Assembly: GCF_014656215.1 (NCBI RefSeq)
Contig: NZ_BNBZ01000005.1
Location: 124,001 to 188,000 of the forward strand
Direction: 5' to 3'
Source: Streptomyces zaomyceticus
Lineage (GTDB): Bacteria > Actinomycetota > Actinomycetes > Streptomycetales > Streptomycetaceae
Length of the DNA stretch: 64,000 nucleotides
The notes under the pieces are model-generated. The model made no database searches, was not told the DNA's origin, and worked only from the letters and a program-made list of their open reading frames with translations. Position numbers and translations under genes: made by a program. This document shows, one piece after another, positions 45,911 to 54,881 of this stretch (position 1 is the first letter of the stretch; every line of letters starts with the position of its first letter).

Positions 45911-46791
45911 GACACGCCTCCCGCGGTGGGGACCGAGCGCGCGTCCGGGCGCGGCGCGGTCGGACGCGTGACCCCGGGAGCGCCCTTGCCGGCCGCCTCG
46001 GGAAGCAGATAGACCTCGGGAGCGCGTGGGATGAGGCCCTCGGGGAACAGGGCACGGGCCTGGGTGCCGTAACCCCGGATCAGTTCGGCCTTCCGGTCGA
46101 GGCCCCGCTCCCAGCAGCGGGCCACCAGATGGTGCCGCCCGGTGAACCGGGTGTCGGGGGTGGAGCGCTGGTTGTACGGGAAGTCGCTGTAGTACGCGAT
46201 CCGGCGGCCGCACTTCGCGGCTGCGTCGCGGACGAGGATGTGATCGGCGTGCCCGCCCACGCCCAGCGGGGCGAGGACCAGACCTCCGGAGGGGCCGGGC
46301 AGCAGGGCGTCGATCGTCTCGCCGACCTCGCGGAGCATCTCGGTGTCCAGCGGGGAGACCCGGCCCCGGGAGAGGTGCAGCCGGTACGTCGGGTACACGT
46401 GGGCCAGCTCGGGCAGCAGCCGGGCCAGTCGCTCGGTGCCCGGGCGGGGCCGGGCAGGCCGGCGGAACAGCCCGTCGACCAGGCCGACGTGGCAGTACCG
46501 GACGTCGAGCCGCTCCAGGACCCGTCGGTCCTCCGCACGCCGCTCGGCGTACAGGTCCTCGGCGTCGTCCACGCCCAGCTGCTTCAGGTACTGCCGGGCG
46601 GAGCGGGTGTACGGCGGCGGCGCGGTCTCCGTGAACAGGGTGGCGACCGTCACCGGGGCCCGGCGCCCGGCCCACCCGAGCAGTCCGCCGCAGGACAGCA
46701 CGGCGTCGTCCAGGTGCGGCGAGAGCACCAGGACCGGGACGTCCGAGCGGACGACGATCCGGACGAAACTGGTCAGCGGGTCGTCAGCCAT
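45907..46791 (-). CDS. PIG-L/LmbE-family deacetylase
   Basis: A 294-residue metal-dependent N-deacetylase. The zinc ligands are visible in SPHLDDAVLSCGG (PHxDD) near residue 24 and in GVGGHADHILV (HxDH) near 165. The family removes acetyl groups from N-acetylglucosaminyl lipids, mycothiol precursors and antibiotics. Inside a glycan operon it probably deacetylates a GlcNAc-type residue. The ATG at 46791 follows GAGGAAGAGGGG and lies 19 bp inside the upstream gene. Confidence 0.88.
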   Translation of the reverse strand: MADDPLTSFVRIVVRSDVPVLVLSPHLDDAVLSCGGLLGWAGRRAPVTVATLFTETAPPPYTRSARQYLKQLGVDDAEDLYAERRAEDRRVLERLDVRYCHVGLVDGLFRRPARPRPGTERLARLLPELAHVYPTYRLHLSRGRVSPLDTEMLREVGETIDALLPGPSGGLVLAPLGVGGHADHILVRDAAAKCGRRIAYYSDFPYNQRSTPDTRFTGRHHLVARCWERGLDRKAELIRGYGTQARALFPEGLIPRAPEVYLLPEAAGKGAPGVTRPTAPRPDARSVPTAGGVS

Positions 46792-48602
46792 GACGCACCC
46801 CTCTTCCTCGGCCGCCGTGCGGAGGCGGGTGTGTCCAGAAGCCGGTGGGCCAGGGCCAGATAGCGGCCCGTCATCTCGTCCCATGTGTAGTGCTGTGCGG
46901 CGAGCCCGGAGCGTCGTCCCAGACGGCGGCGGAGCGTCGCGTCCGTGGCCAGCTCGTTCATCCGCCGCCCGTACGCCGCCACGTCGAAGGGCGACACGGT
47001 GACGTCGCCCCCGTCGCGCATCCAGCGCAGCGCGGGCAGGTCGAAGTGGAGGACGGGCTTGCCGTACGACATGCTTTCGAGGGCGACCAGACCGAAGGTC
47101 TCGTGGCGGGAGGGCATCACCATGAACGCGCTGTCGCGCAGGAGTTGACGCTTGCGTTCCGGCCCGGCGAAGCCCAGCCAGTGGATCCGGGGCTCCGGCC
47201 CGCGGTCGTGGGCGGCGACGAGCGCGGCGAGCCGGCGTTCCTCCGCCGGGGTGCCGCTGCCCGCGATCAGCAGCTCCAGCGGGGGAGCGGACCGGTCGTA
47301 CGCGTCGAGGAGCAGGTCGAGGCCCTTGATCCAGGTGTCGATCCGTCCCAGGAAGAGGATGAACCGTCCGGTCCCCAGCCGGTTCTCGTCGAGGAGCCGC
47401 TGATCGACCCCGTTGGCGATCACCTGGACGTCGGCGCGGGGGCTGAGCCGCCGGATCACCGATCCGTCGGCCGCGTTCATGACCACGATGTGCCGGTAGC
47501 AGCGCAGCCCGAGCCGTTCGACCAGGAAGAAGGGGATGTGATAGCGCCGCCACAGGGCCTCGGCGCTGCGCCCCTGGTCGATGCCGACGACGGGGGCGCC
47601 CGTCGTCACGGGCAGGAAGCTCGTCGAGAACGGCGGAGTGAAGCTCTCCAGCCACAGGTCGTGCCGGATGCGGCGGGCCACCAGCGGCAGCAGCGCCAGG
47701 AACAGCATCTGCCCGGCGCGCGGACCCGCCCGGCCCACCGGAATCCGGAGGTACCTGACGCCGTTCCGGTCCTCGGTGCCGGCGTTGCGGCCCGCCGTCA
47801 CGACGGTCACCCGGAAGTCCTCGGCGAGCCTGCGGGCCACCTTGGAGATGACCAGGGCGCCGCCGCCCCGGTAGGCGGGGTTGTCCGCGTCGTCGTAGAT
47901 GGACAGCACGACGTGCCGACGCGGATCGGTGGCGTCCGGGGCGGCTTCCCGCTTCCGTACGGCGTCGAGGACGCGGTCAAGCGCCGTGGCCGCCACCAGG
48001 GACGGAGCCCGTTGGCCGTCGATCCGCGCGATCCGCGGCAGCCGCCGCGACCAGCTCCGGTACGGGGCCCACGCGGCGGTCGAGGGACCGTCGGTGCGCT
48101 CCCAGCCCTTGCCCCGCAGCGTGTCGGACCCGTTCTCCAGGAGCAGCGTCAGGCCGTAGCGGCCGGCGATCCGGCGGAAGAGGCCCGCCGCGGCGGAACC
48201 GTCCGGCAGACCGTATGCCACCAGGTCGTCGAGCGGTCCCCGGTCCGTGAGGACCACGGACTCGCCGCCACGCGCGCGTGCACGGGCCCGCAGCCCGGCG
48301 AAGGCGGTCCGGGCCGCCCGTTCGCCGGCGTCCAGGAACGCGTGGGCACGGCGCAGTCGGGATCCCCGGCGCTTGGGATCCCCGTCGCGCCGTACCCACT
48401 CGTCCCCACCCGGTTCCCCCGCATCCCTCACCCGCGGCGGAACCGGGAACCTTCGGCAGAGGAAGCAGCCGGAGGAGTGCAGGGCGACGACCGTGAGGCC
48501 GCGCTCGCCGAGGAGCGCCGTGAGCCGGCCGACCAGCGAGGAGGTGCCGACGGCGTCGGGTCCGGACACGGCGACGAGAAGCGGGCTCCGGGGGGTCGTC
48601 AT
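46773..48602 (-). CDS. Nucleotide-kinase-like domain fused to a GT4 glycosyltransferase
   Basis: A 609-residue fusion. Residues 1 to about 220 resemble thymidylate-kinase-like P-loop proteins (LLVAVSGPDAVGTSSLVGRL, VVLTDRGPLDDLVAYG), but the Walker A lysine is threonine (T20 in GPDAVGTS), so phosphotransfer is doubtful. From about 228 a GT-B glycosyltransferase follows: RHVVLSIYDDADNPAYRGGG, FLGRIDTWIKGLDLLLDAY and the donor-site SRHETFGLVALESMSYGKPV with two glutamates seven apart. It overlaps both neighbours (ATGA with the flippase gene). The N-terminal part may be a structural or sensing module. Confidence 0.85.
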   Translation of the reverse strand: MTTPRSPLLVAVSGPDAVGTSSLVGRLTALLGERGLTVVALHSSGCFLCRRFPVPPRVRDAGEPGGDEWVRRDGDPKRRGSRLRRAHAFLDAGERAARTAFAGLRARARARGGESVVLTDRGPLDDLVAYGLPDGSAAAGLFRRIAGRYGLTLLLENGSDTLRGKGWERTDGPSTAAWAPYRSWSRRLPRIARIDGQRAPSLVAATALDRVLDAVRKREAAPDATDPRRHVVLSIYDDADNPAYRGGGALVISKVARRLAEDFRVTVVTAGRNAGTEDRNGVRYLRIPVGRAGPRAGQMLFLALLPLVARRIRHDLWLESFTPPFSTSFLPVTTGAPVVGIDQGRSAEALWRRYHIPFFLVERLGLRCYRHIVVMNAADGSVIRRLSPRADVQVIANGVDQRLLDENRLGTGRFILFLGRIDTWIKGLDLLLDAYDRSAPPLELLIAGSGTPAEERRLAALVAAHDRGPEPRIHWLGFAGPERKRQLLRDSAFMVMPSRHETFGLVALESMSYGKPVLHFDLPALRWMRDGGDVTVSPFDVAAYGRRMNELATDATLRRRLGRRSGLAAQHYTWDEMTGRYLALAHRLLDTPASARRPRKRGASWLTTR

Positions 48603-51028
48603 GACGCCCGCCTCCTCAGCCTCTTGGTCACCACGAGGGGTACGCGGAGCGACGCCTCACGGGTCGCGGCGCCCACCCGGCCCTCGCCGAGGAGGTGGCC
48701 GGAGTGCTCGGCCCCCACCCGCAGCGAGGTGCGCACCGGGAGGGGCAGCGGCAGCGGGACGGACTCGCCCCGGTCGAGTCGGCCCATCGCCTCGACGGCG
48801 GTGCTGAGGGCCTGTCGGCCGCCCGCGCACCAGCCCTCGCGGGCGGCCTCGCGACGTGCCTCCGCGACGATGTCGGGGTGCAGCAGCGCGCGCAGGGCGA
48901 GGAGTTCGGACATGTCGAGGCTCAGGTTCTGGAAGAGGGCGTCGGCCAGCCCGATCCGCAGCCGGTCGGAGGGGCACGGGGTCAGCCAGTCGTGGCCGTC
49001 GGCGCGGGCGAAGAGCCGCTCGGTCGGCACCACCGGCACCCCGAACCAGGAGACCGAGCCGTGCAGTCGGGCCGCCGGCCCGCTCGGCGGTTCCAGCAGC
49101 ACCTTCGTCGAACGCTCCAGCCAGTACGTGGTGCGGCGCGCGTACCAGCCGTCGAGCGCGGCCAGCGCCGCCCCCAGCCGTCCCGGCGGCACCACCAGGT
49201 CGAAGTTCCCGTACACGTGGTCCCCCGCCGGCTCTGCCTTGATCAGGACGGTGGGAATGCCCGCCGCCCGCAGCCGCTCCGTGGACTCGACGAGGTTCCG
49301 GCGGAACAGCCCGGCCGCGCTCTCCACCTCGGTGAGCGTGGCCGCGAGCTGACGGGGGTACGCGCGGGCCAGCAGGCCCTCGACCTGGTTGCGCCGGGCC
49401 GCGGCCAGCGCTCCGAGCAGTTCCTCGTCATCGGCGGGCCGGACCCGGCCCCGCCATACGGCGTCGACGAGAAGCGGCACGGAACGCTCGTCGTGGACCG
49501 CGGCCCGGGTCCCTCGTGCCCCGGCCGGAGGCGTGCGGGGCTCCGGCACGGGCTCCCCGTCCGTTCCCTCGCCGGCGACGCCCTGGGGGCCGTCCGGGGG
49601 AGTGGGGGCGGGAAGGGGCGGCTCGCGACGCTTCCCGAAGAAGCGCCACAGGGCGACCGCTGTGATCGTCACCGCTGCGGCGAGCCAGATGTAGGGGTAC
49701 GGGCGGAGCAGCGCGAGGCCGCCGGCGAGCGCGAGCAGGGGCAGCACCACGCGGCTGAACGGCCGGTCCGCGACACCGAACCCGTGCCGGTGGGCGTGCC
49801 GTACGGCGAGGAGGATCAGGGCGGCGACCGTGCCGCACAGTCCGCCGATCGCCATGCCGAGCACACCGCCGGTGGTCCAGCCGGCCGCCAGGGCGGTCAC
49901 GTACAGGGCGAGACCCACGAGCAGGGTGCGCAGACAGGCGTAGTCGTTGACCGCCTGTGCGAAGGTCACGAGCAGCGCGAGCGCGCCGAGTGCGAGCCCG
50001 GCCGTCGCCGTGCAGGCCATCAGGGTCGCGACCGTCGAGTAGCCCGGCGGGAAGATCTTCGTGAGCAGCCCGCTGGGCAGGGTCGCGGCCACCACCGTCA
50101 GGGGCAGCGCCACGGTGAGGTACATCCGCAGCGCGCTCGCCGTCAGCGGGTCGCCCGCCCGCCGCCGCGAGAGCGCCGGCAGGAAGGCGATCGACACGGC
50201 TCCGGCGAGGAAGAGCGGGACCCGGCCGAGCATGACCGCCGCCTGGTAACTGGCCGCGGCCGCACGGCCGGTGGGCAGTACCGCGACGAGGACGATGTCC
50301 ACGGCCGCGAGCATGGCGACCACGCCCTGGAGCGAGGCCACACCGCCCGCCCGCCGCCACAGGTCCCGGTCGGCGCTCACGGCCCGCCAGGGACGGTGGG
50401 ACTCGTCGTGCAGGCCGCGCGGCCGGAAGAACACGTACGGCAGGACGGCGACGGCGAAGGCGACGAGGGCGCCCGTCTCGCCGAGGCCGAGCACCGCCAC
50501 GAAGAACAGGCCCACGCCGAACTTGAGGGCGGCCTCGACGGCGGTGAGGACCCCGAGCGTCCGCAGCCGTTCGGTGCCCTGGAGCCAGCCCGCGCTGACC
50601 CGGGTGATGTAGATGGCGAGGGTCGCGCCCGCGATGGCGAAGGTGGTCGGCATGCTCGCGAACTGCATGGCCACGCACCCCACGGCCACCGCGGCGACGG
50701 TGCCGCCCAGGATCGCCGTGATCACGGCGAAGCGGACCGCCTCGACGCGCTGGGTGTCCGTGTCGGCCCGCGCCAGCGCCTGCGCCAGCATCCAGGGCAC
50801 GGTCACCACGGCCACCGCGGCGGTGCAGACGATGAGCCCCTGGCCCGCGGCGAAGGTGGCGTAGCCGGAGACGTCGAGAAGCCGGGTGAGGATCAGGGTG
50901 TACGCGTAGTTGAGGGCGCCGACCGTCACCACGGCGGTGGCGATCCAGCGCGCGCCGTGCACCGCGGTGACCTCGTCCTGGAGGACCGCGGAGGCCGACC
51001 GCTCGGCGACCTGACCGGCGGAGATCAT
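48599..51028 (-). CDS. Oligosaccharide flippase fused to a nucleotidyltransferase-like domain
   Basis: An 809-residue fusion. Residues 25 to about 470 form some 13-14 membrane helices of the MOP/Wzx-MurJ type (for example ALNYAYTLILTRLLDVSGYATFAAGQGL), which flips lipid-linked glycans. After a Pro-rich linker, residues ~535-790 resemble the putative nucleotidyltransferase family found with polysaccharide genes (VLIKAEPAGDHVYGNFDLVVPP). It starts as ATGA on the GT4 stop. The C-terminal catalytic state is unclear. Confidence 0.83.
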   Translation of the reverse strand: MISAGQVAERSASAVLQDEVTAVHGARWIATAVVTVGALNYAYTLILTRLLDVSGYATFAAGQGLIVCTAAVAVVTVPWMLAQALARADTDTQRVEAVRFAVITAILGGTVAAVAVGCVAMQFASMPTTFAIAGATLAIYITRVSAGWLQGTERLRTLGVLTAVEAALKFGVGLFFVAVLGLGETGALVAFAVAVLPYVFFRPRGLHDESHRPWRAVSADRDLWRRAGGVASLQGVVAMLAAVDIVLVAVLPTGRAAAASYQAAVMLGRVPLFLAGAVSIAFLPALSRRRAGDPLTASALRMYLTVALPLTVVAATLPSGLLTKIFPPGYSTVATLMACTATAGLALGALALLVTFAQAVNDYACLRTLLVGLALYVTALAAGWTTGGVLGMAIGGLCGTVAALILLAVRHAHRHGFGVADRPFSRVVLPLLALAGGLALLRPYPYIWLAAAVTITAVALWRFFGKRREPPLPAPTPPDGPQGVAGEGTDGEPVPEPRTPPAGARGTRAAVHDERSVPLLVDAVWRGRVRPADDEELLGALAAARRNQVEGLLARAYPRQLAATLTEVESAAGLFRRNLVESTERLRAAGIPTVLIKAEPAGDHVYGNFDLVVPPGRLGAALAALDGWYARRTTYWLERSTKVLLEPPSGPAARLHGSVSWFGVPVVPTERLFARADGHDWLTPCPSDRLRIGLADALFQNLSLDMSELLALRALLHPDIVAEARREAAREGWCAGGRQALSTAVEAMGRLDRGESVPLPLPLPVRTSLRVGAEHSGHLLGEGRVGAATREASLRVPLVVTKRLRRRAS

Positions 51029-52485
51029 GTCCGCCGCCCGGGGGCCGGACCCGGCGCGGACCCGTTGCCCGCTTCTGCCGCGCCGAGCAGGACGTCGTGG
51101 CCGTTCGCCAGGGCGATGTCGGCCTCCGCCACGTCGAGCCGGCGCAGCGCGTTCAGGGCCCGCATCTCGTCGCAGCCGTGGAGCAGCACGCGGAAGGCGT
51201 CGCCGTCCCGGTGCCACGCGTCGGTCTGCCGCAGGGCGTTCCGTACCGCGCGCTCGGTGGCGTCGGGGTCGGGGGAGGTGAAGCGGGTGACCACGGAGAG
51301 ATCGTTGGCCGAGCGGCGGGAACGCCGGTGCCGGTGGATGCGCTGGAGGTCCTCGACGACGACCTGGGCGAGCCGTTCGGCGCTCGCGTCCCAGGAGAAG
51401 GCGGCGGCCCACGCGTGGCAGCGGTCCGCGGAGAGCGACCGCGCCTCGGGTGTGGACAGCGCGTCGAGGGCCGAGGCGATGCCGGCCGCCAGGTCGGCGT
51501 CGGGGTCGAGGAGCCACCCGTTGACGCCGGTCCGGATCGCGTCCCGCAGCCCGGGTACGTCGAAGGCGAGGGCGGGAGTGCCGACGGCGTTCGCCTCGAT
51601 GACGGCGAGCCCCCAGCCCTCGGCGACGGACGGCACGACCGTCAGCCACGCCCGGTGGAAGAGTTCCTGCTTGCGCTCGTCGGAGACGTATCCGTGGAAC
51701 TCGACGGCGGATCCGATGCCGAGTCCTGCGGCGAGCTTGCGCAGCGACTCGGCCTCCGGCCCGTCGCCGCAGAGGTCGACCCGGAGTTCGGGCCACCGGG
51801 TGAGGAGAGCGGGCACGGCCCGGAGGATCAGGTCGACCCGCTTCTGCGGCACGAGCCTGCTGACGACGGTGAGCGCGGGAGTCGCGGACCGCTGCCCGGC
51901 GGGGGCCGTGAGCGCGGGGCAGGGGCGCCCGTTCGGCACGATGTGGATGGGGTTGCCGAAGCCGAGTTCGCGCCGGGTGCCCTCGCGGGTGGAGGGCGAT
52001 ACGACGACCACCGGCCGTCCGCGGTAGACACGCCGGCTGACCTGCTTCTCGAGGACCCGCCCCACGCTGTTCATCGGCCACCGGAAGCGGGTGTCGAACT
52101 GCTGCTGGTGGACGTGGTGGATGACGCAGATGTCGGCGGTCCACCGGGGGGTGAACAGCGGTGAGAAGAACGGGATCCCGTTCTGGAAGTCGACCACGGC
52201 GTCGTACGCGTGACGGTTCCGCAGCAGGTGTGCCGCGGCGGCCGCGTACACCCCGAACGTGCCGCCGCCGCGTACGACGCGGATCCCGTCGCGGTCCTCC
52301 TGGGGCCGCGAACCCGCGTGCCGCGAGGAGAGGAGGGTGATGTGGGCCCCGGCCGCCGCGAACCGCCGGGCGATCTCCCAGCAGTACGCCTCGGCGCCAC
52401 CCGCGTCGGGGTGCGCGGGGTCGCGCCAGTTGAGGAAGGCGAGGTCGGTGCGGGCGAGGCGGTCGAGAGCGGTCACAGGAATCAC
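51025..52485 (-). CDS. GT4 glycosyltransferase
   Basis: A 486-residue GT-B glycosyltransferase: DLAFLNWRDPAHPDAGGAEAYCWE at the N-terminus, and the nucleotide-sugar site VVSRLVPQKRVDLILRAV with EGWGLAVIEANAVGTPALAF. A further ~100 residues after about 385 (RFTSPDPDATERAVRNALRQ...) form an extra small domain not usual for GT4. It starts at the GTG at 52485, overlapping the GT2 stop as GTGA; a second GTG nine bases in is possible. It probably extends the lipid-linked glycan in the cytoplasm. Confidence 0.87.
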   Translation of the reverse strand: MIPVTALDRLARTDLAFLNWRDPAHPDAGGAEAYCWEIARRFAAAGAHITLLSSRHAGSRPQEDRDGIRVVRGGGTFGVYAAAAAHLLRNRHAYDAVVDFQNGIPFFSPLFTPRWTADICVIHHVHQQQFDTRFRWPMNSVGRVLEKQVSRRVYRGRPVVVVSPSTREGTRRELGFGNPIHIVPNGRPCPALTAPAGQRSATPALTVVSRLVPQKRVDLILRAVPALLTRWPELRVDLCGDGPEAESLRKLAAGLGIGSAVEFHGYVSDERKQELFHRAWLTVVPSVAEGWGLAVIEANAVGTPALAFDVPGLRDAIRTGVNGWLLDPDADLAAGIASALDALSTPEARSLSADRCHAWAAAFSWDASAERLAQVVVEDLQRIHRHRRSRRSANDLSVVTRFTSPDPDATERAVRNALRQTDAWHRDGDAFRVLLHGCDEMRALNALRRLDVAEADIALANGHDVLLGAAEAGNGSAPGPAPGRRT

Positions 52486-53234
52486 CGGGCCAGTGAGATA
52501 CGCAGGAGATCGGCCATCGAGCGCAGTCCGTCGCGCCGTGCCGAGAACGTGGATCCGGGTACGTCGTGCCAGACCACCGGCACCTCCACGACGTCCCGCC
52601 CGGCCCGTACGACACGGGCGAGCAGCTCCACGTCGAAGGCGAAGCCGTCGATGTGGCAGTCGCGCACGATCGTGTGGGCGAGCGGACCGGAGAAGAACTT
52701 GAACCCGCACTGGGTGTCGGCGACCCCGGGCAGCGACAGATGCGCGAGCGAACGGAACAGCAGCCCGCCGCCGCGCCGCAGCGCCGACTGCTCGATGTCG
52801 AGACGGGCGCCGGGCGCGTGGCGCGAGGCGATGACGGCGCCGTGGCCCTCCCGCAGCAGCTCCATCACCCGGTCCAGGGTCTCGACGGGCGTGGCGTTGT
52901 CGGCGTCGGCGAAGCCGACGAACCGGGCGGAGGAGGTCTCGATCCCGCGCCGGACCGCCGCGCCCTTGCCCTGGTCGCTGCAGCCGATGACGTGCACCGG
53001 GACGGGGGACCCGGCGAAGCGTTCCAGGACGTCGAGGGTTCCGTCGGCGCTGTTGTTGTCGACCACGACGACCGCCGACGACCAGGGCCGTTCGGCGAGG
53101 AAGTCGACGGTGGCCTTCACGGTCGACGGCAGTCGGCGCTGTTCGTTGTAGGCGGGGATCAGCAGTTCCAGGTCCACCGGTGTGCGGACGAGCCGGTGGG
53201 AGAGCGGTGCGTGCGCGCGTACGGCGGCCATCAC
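52482..53234 (-). CDS. GT2 glycosyltransferase (dolichyl/polyprenyl-phosphate glucosyltransferase-like)
   Basis: A 250-residue GT-A enzyme. The opening ELLIPAYNEQRRLPSTV, the DADNATPVE metal site and the QCGFKFFSG motif are those of dolichyl-phosphate beta-glucosyltransferase-like proteins, which load a sugar on a polyprenyl phosphate. That product would be the donor for the GT39-type enzyme in this operon. GTG at 53234 and ATG at 53231 both follow GAGGAGG; the choice changes one residue. The start overlaps the stop of the preceding small reading frame. Confidence 0.87.
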   Translation of the reverse strand: MMAAVRAHAPLSHRLVRTPVDLELLIPAYNEQRRLPSTVKATVDFLAERPWSSAVVVVDNNSADGTLDVLERFAGSPVPVHVIGCSDQGKGAAVRRGIETSSARFVGFADADNATPVETLDRVMELLREGHGAVIASRHAPGARLDIEQSALRRGGGLLFRSLAHLSLPGVADTQCGFKFFSGPLAHTIVRDCHIDGFAFDVELLARVVRAGRDVVEVPVVWHDVPGSTFSARRDGLRSMADLLRISLAR

Positions 53235-53764
53235 GCCTCGCCTCCTCGGGGGAAGGCGCGGGGCGCGGGGCGCACGGGCGCGCGGGGGACAGGTGCGGGG
53301 ACGGGGGTGGGGCGCGGGCGGGCGGAGCGGTCATGGACGGCCGCGTGCCCTACCGGGCGGGCCGGTGCGTACGAGTGTGATCGGGCGGGTTCGGAGGACC
53401 CTGGTCCGGCCGTTTCGGACGCGCCTGTTCGGGCTGGTTCGGCCGGTTCGGACGAGCCCGGTCCGGCCGGCTCCGACGACCCGGCTGGGCCGCCGGAGGC
53501 GCGACTGTGGCGCGCGGTGCGGGTGTGGCCCGTACGGCCACGCCGCCTGCGTGCCGCACCACGCGGCCTGCACGCCCGGCTCCGTGGCGGAGGGACGGCG
53601 GCGGCGACCCGGTCGGACGCCCGGCGTGCCGGGTGTGCGGTCGGGCGGTGGGCGGGGCGGCGGAGCGAGCGGCGCCGGGCGTCGGCGAGGGGCCAGTCGG
53701 TCACCCGTCGCAGGGGATGCGATGCGGATGCCACCGGCGTTCGGTTGGTGGGGGTGGAGGTCAC
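53231..53764 (-). CDS. Hypothetical Ala/Pro/Arg-rich reading frame in the glycan operon
   Basis: A possible 177-residue protein of unknown function. In favour: a GTG start with GAAGAGG upstream, a GTGA overlap with the next gene, and an N-terminal SHPLRRVTDWP that echoes SHPLRRSTDHA at the start of the gene at 54676. Against: it has no recognisable domain, its middle holds a repetitive GSSEPA stretch with reduced third-position GC, and other frames are open too. It could be a decayed gene or noncoding spacer. The remaining bases to 53869 are AT-richer and may hold a promoter (TTGACT at 53868-53873 on the minus strand). Confidence 0.35.
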   Translation of the reverse strand: MTSTPTNRTPVASASHPLRRVTDWPLADARRRSLRRPAHRPTAHPARRASDRVAAAVPPPRSRACRPRGAARRRRGRTGHTRTARHSRASGGPAGSSEPAGPGSSEPAEPARTGASETAGPGSSEPARSHSYAPARPVGHAAVHDRSARPRPTPVPAPVPRAPVRPAPRAFPRGGEA

Positions 53765-53869
53765 GACGAGCCTCTTCCGGCAACCGACCCTGCCGAGTGT
53801 GTGTGCTCAGGGTCTACTTTGTCTGAAAATGGTGCTTGTTCCACGGTTAGCACTCTTTGGTGGCTTTAG

Positions 53870-54676
53870 TCAACCGGAGGGGTCGCGGGTGCTCCGGGTG
53901 TTCCGGTCGCCGCGCGACGGCAGTCGGTGCCGTGCCAGCCGCGACAGGACGTTGTGCGGCCGCTCGTCGAGCAGGGTGCCGAGGATGCGGGTGCCGTCAC
54001 GTACCGTGCGGGGGTGCGACGGGCCGTGACGGCGCGGCAGTTCGAGACTGGGCACCTCGGCGACGCGCAGGCCGTAGTGCAGGGCGTGCGTGACGAGTTC
54101 CGCCCCCAGCTCGACACCGTCCTCGCGCAGGTCGAGAAGGTCCACGAAAGAGCGCCGGAACGCGCAGAATCCGTACCAGAGATCGGTCAGGTGCTGGCCG
54201 TACAGCTGGCGTGCGACACGCAGCAGGGCCCGATGTCCGAGCCGCCTCGACAGCGGATAGTCGGCGAAATCCCCGCCCGCGATGAAACGCGATCCCTTGA
54301 CGAAGTCGTAACCGCTTTCCAGATAGTGCAGATAGTGCGGGATCTCGTGCGGCGACATGCTTCCGTCGGCGTTCATGACCACGACCAGATCGCCGGTCGC
54401 CGCGAGCAGCCCCGCGTGCGGGATGTCGCCCCGGCTCGCGTCCCAGGCGCCGAGTTCGCGGACGGCGAGTCCTTCGCGCGCCCGGCGGTCACCGGCCGGT
54501 CCGCCGATCAGGACCACGTCCCGCACGCTCGAAGGCACTTGGTCGAGGAGCGGGTCGAGAGGCGGCCCCTGGGCTCCTTCGCCGGGTCGGACCGTGAGGA
54601 CGAGACTCACCGTCCGCGTGCCGGATCCGGGCGCGTGGTCGGTCGACCGGCGCAGGGGATGCGAATCGCTACTCAT
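53870..54676 (-). CDS. GT2 glycosyltransferase, first gene of the glycan operon
   Basis: A 268-residue GT-A family protein. VVMNADGSMSPHEIPHYLHYL and the following GSRFIAGGDFADYPLSRRLGHRALL are typical of polyprenyl-phosphate sugar synthases (DPM1/GtrB-like), and YGFCAFRRSFVDLLDL matches the acceptor side. No membrane helices are seen. The ATG at 54676 follows GGAAGG, about 30 bases from a good promoter. It may make a second polyprenyl-phosphate sugar beside the GT2 gene at 52482. Confidence 0.84.
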   Translation of the reverse strand: MSSDSHPLRRSTDHAPGSGTRTVSLVLTVRPGEGAQGPPLDPLLDQVPSSVRDVVLIGGPAGDRRAREGLAVRELGAWDASRGDIPHAGLLAATGDLVVVMNADGSMSPHEIPHYLHYLESGYDFVKGSRFIAGGDFADYPLSRRLGHRALLRVARQLYGQHLTDLWYGFCAFRRSFVDLLDLREDGVELGAELVTHALHYGLRVAEVPSLELPRRHGPSHPRTVRDGTRILGTLLDERPHNVLSRLARHRLPSRGDRNTRSTRDPSG

Positions 54677-54712
54677 CGGTACGGCCTTCCGCGCGGCGGA
54701 CCCGCGTTCTTC

Positions 54713-54741
54713 ACAATCCTTCGCCCGGGTGATCCCGTCAA
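54713..54741 (-). promoter_or_regulatory. Promoter of the glycan operon
   Basis: On the minus strand TTGACG (54736-54741) and GATTGT (54713-54718) are exactly 17 bp apart, predicting a start near 54706 and a leader of about 30 nt before the ATG at 54676. Confidence 0.6.
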
Positions 54742-54869
54742 GAATCGCGGAAGAGTATGCGGACGCCCGCGAAGCGATTCCCTCCCCGGCGCTCCTCAGA
54801 TTTCCTGACGGGCCTTCGATCCGGATCGGCCATTCCCCGGCCGCTTCTGCACCGGCCTCTCGCAAGGCA

Positions 54870-54875
54870 TACAAT
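54870..54875 (+). promoter_or_regulatory. -10 box of a leaderless transcript
   Basis: TACAAT ends six bases before the ATG at 54882, which has no Shine-Dalgarno sequence. The -35 region is weak. A leaderless transcript is likely. Confidence 0.5.
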
Positions 54876-54881
54876 CCGGTC

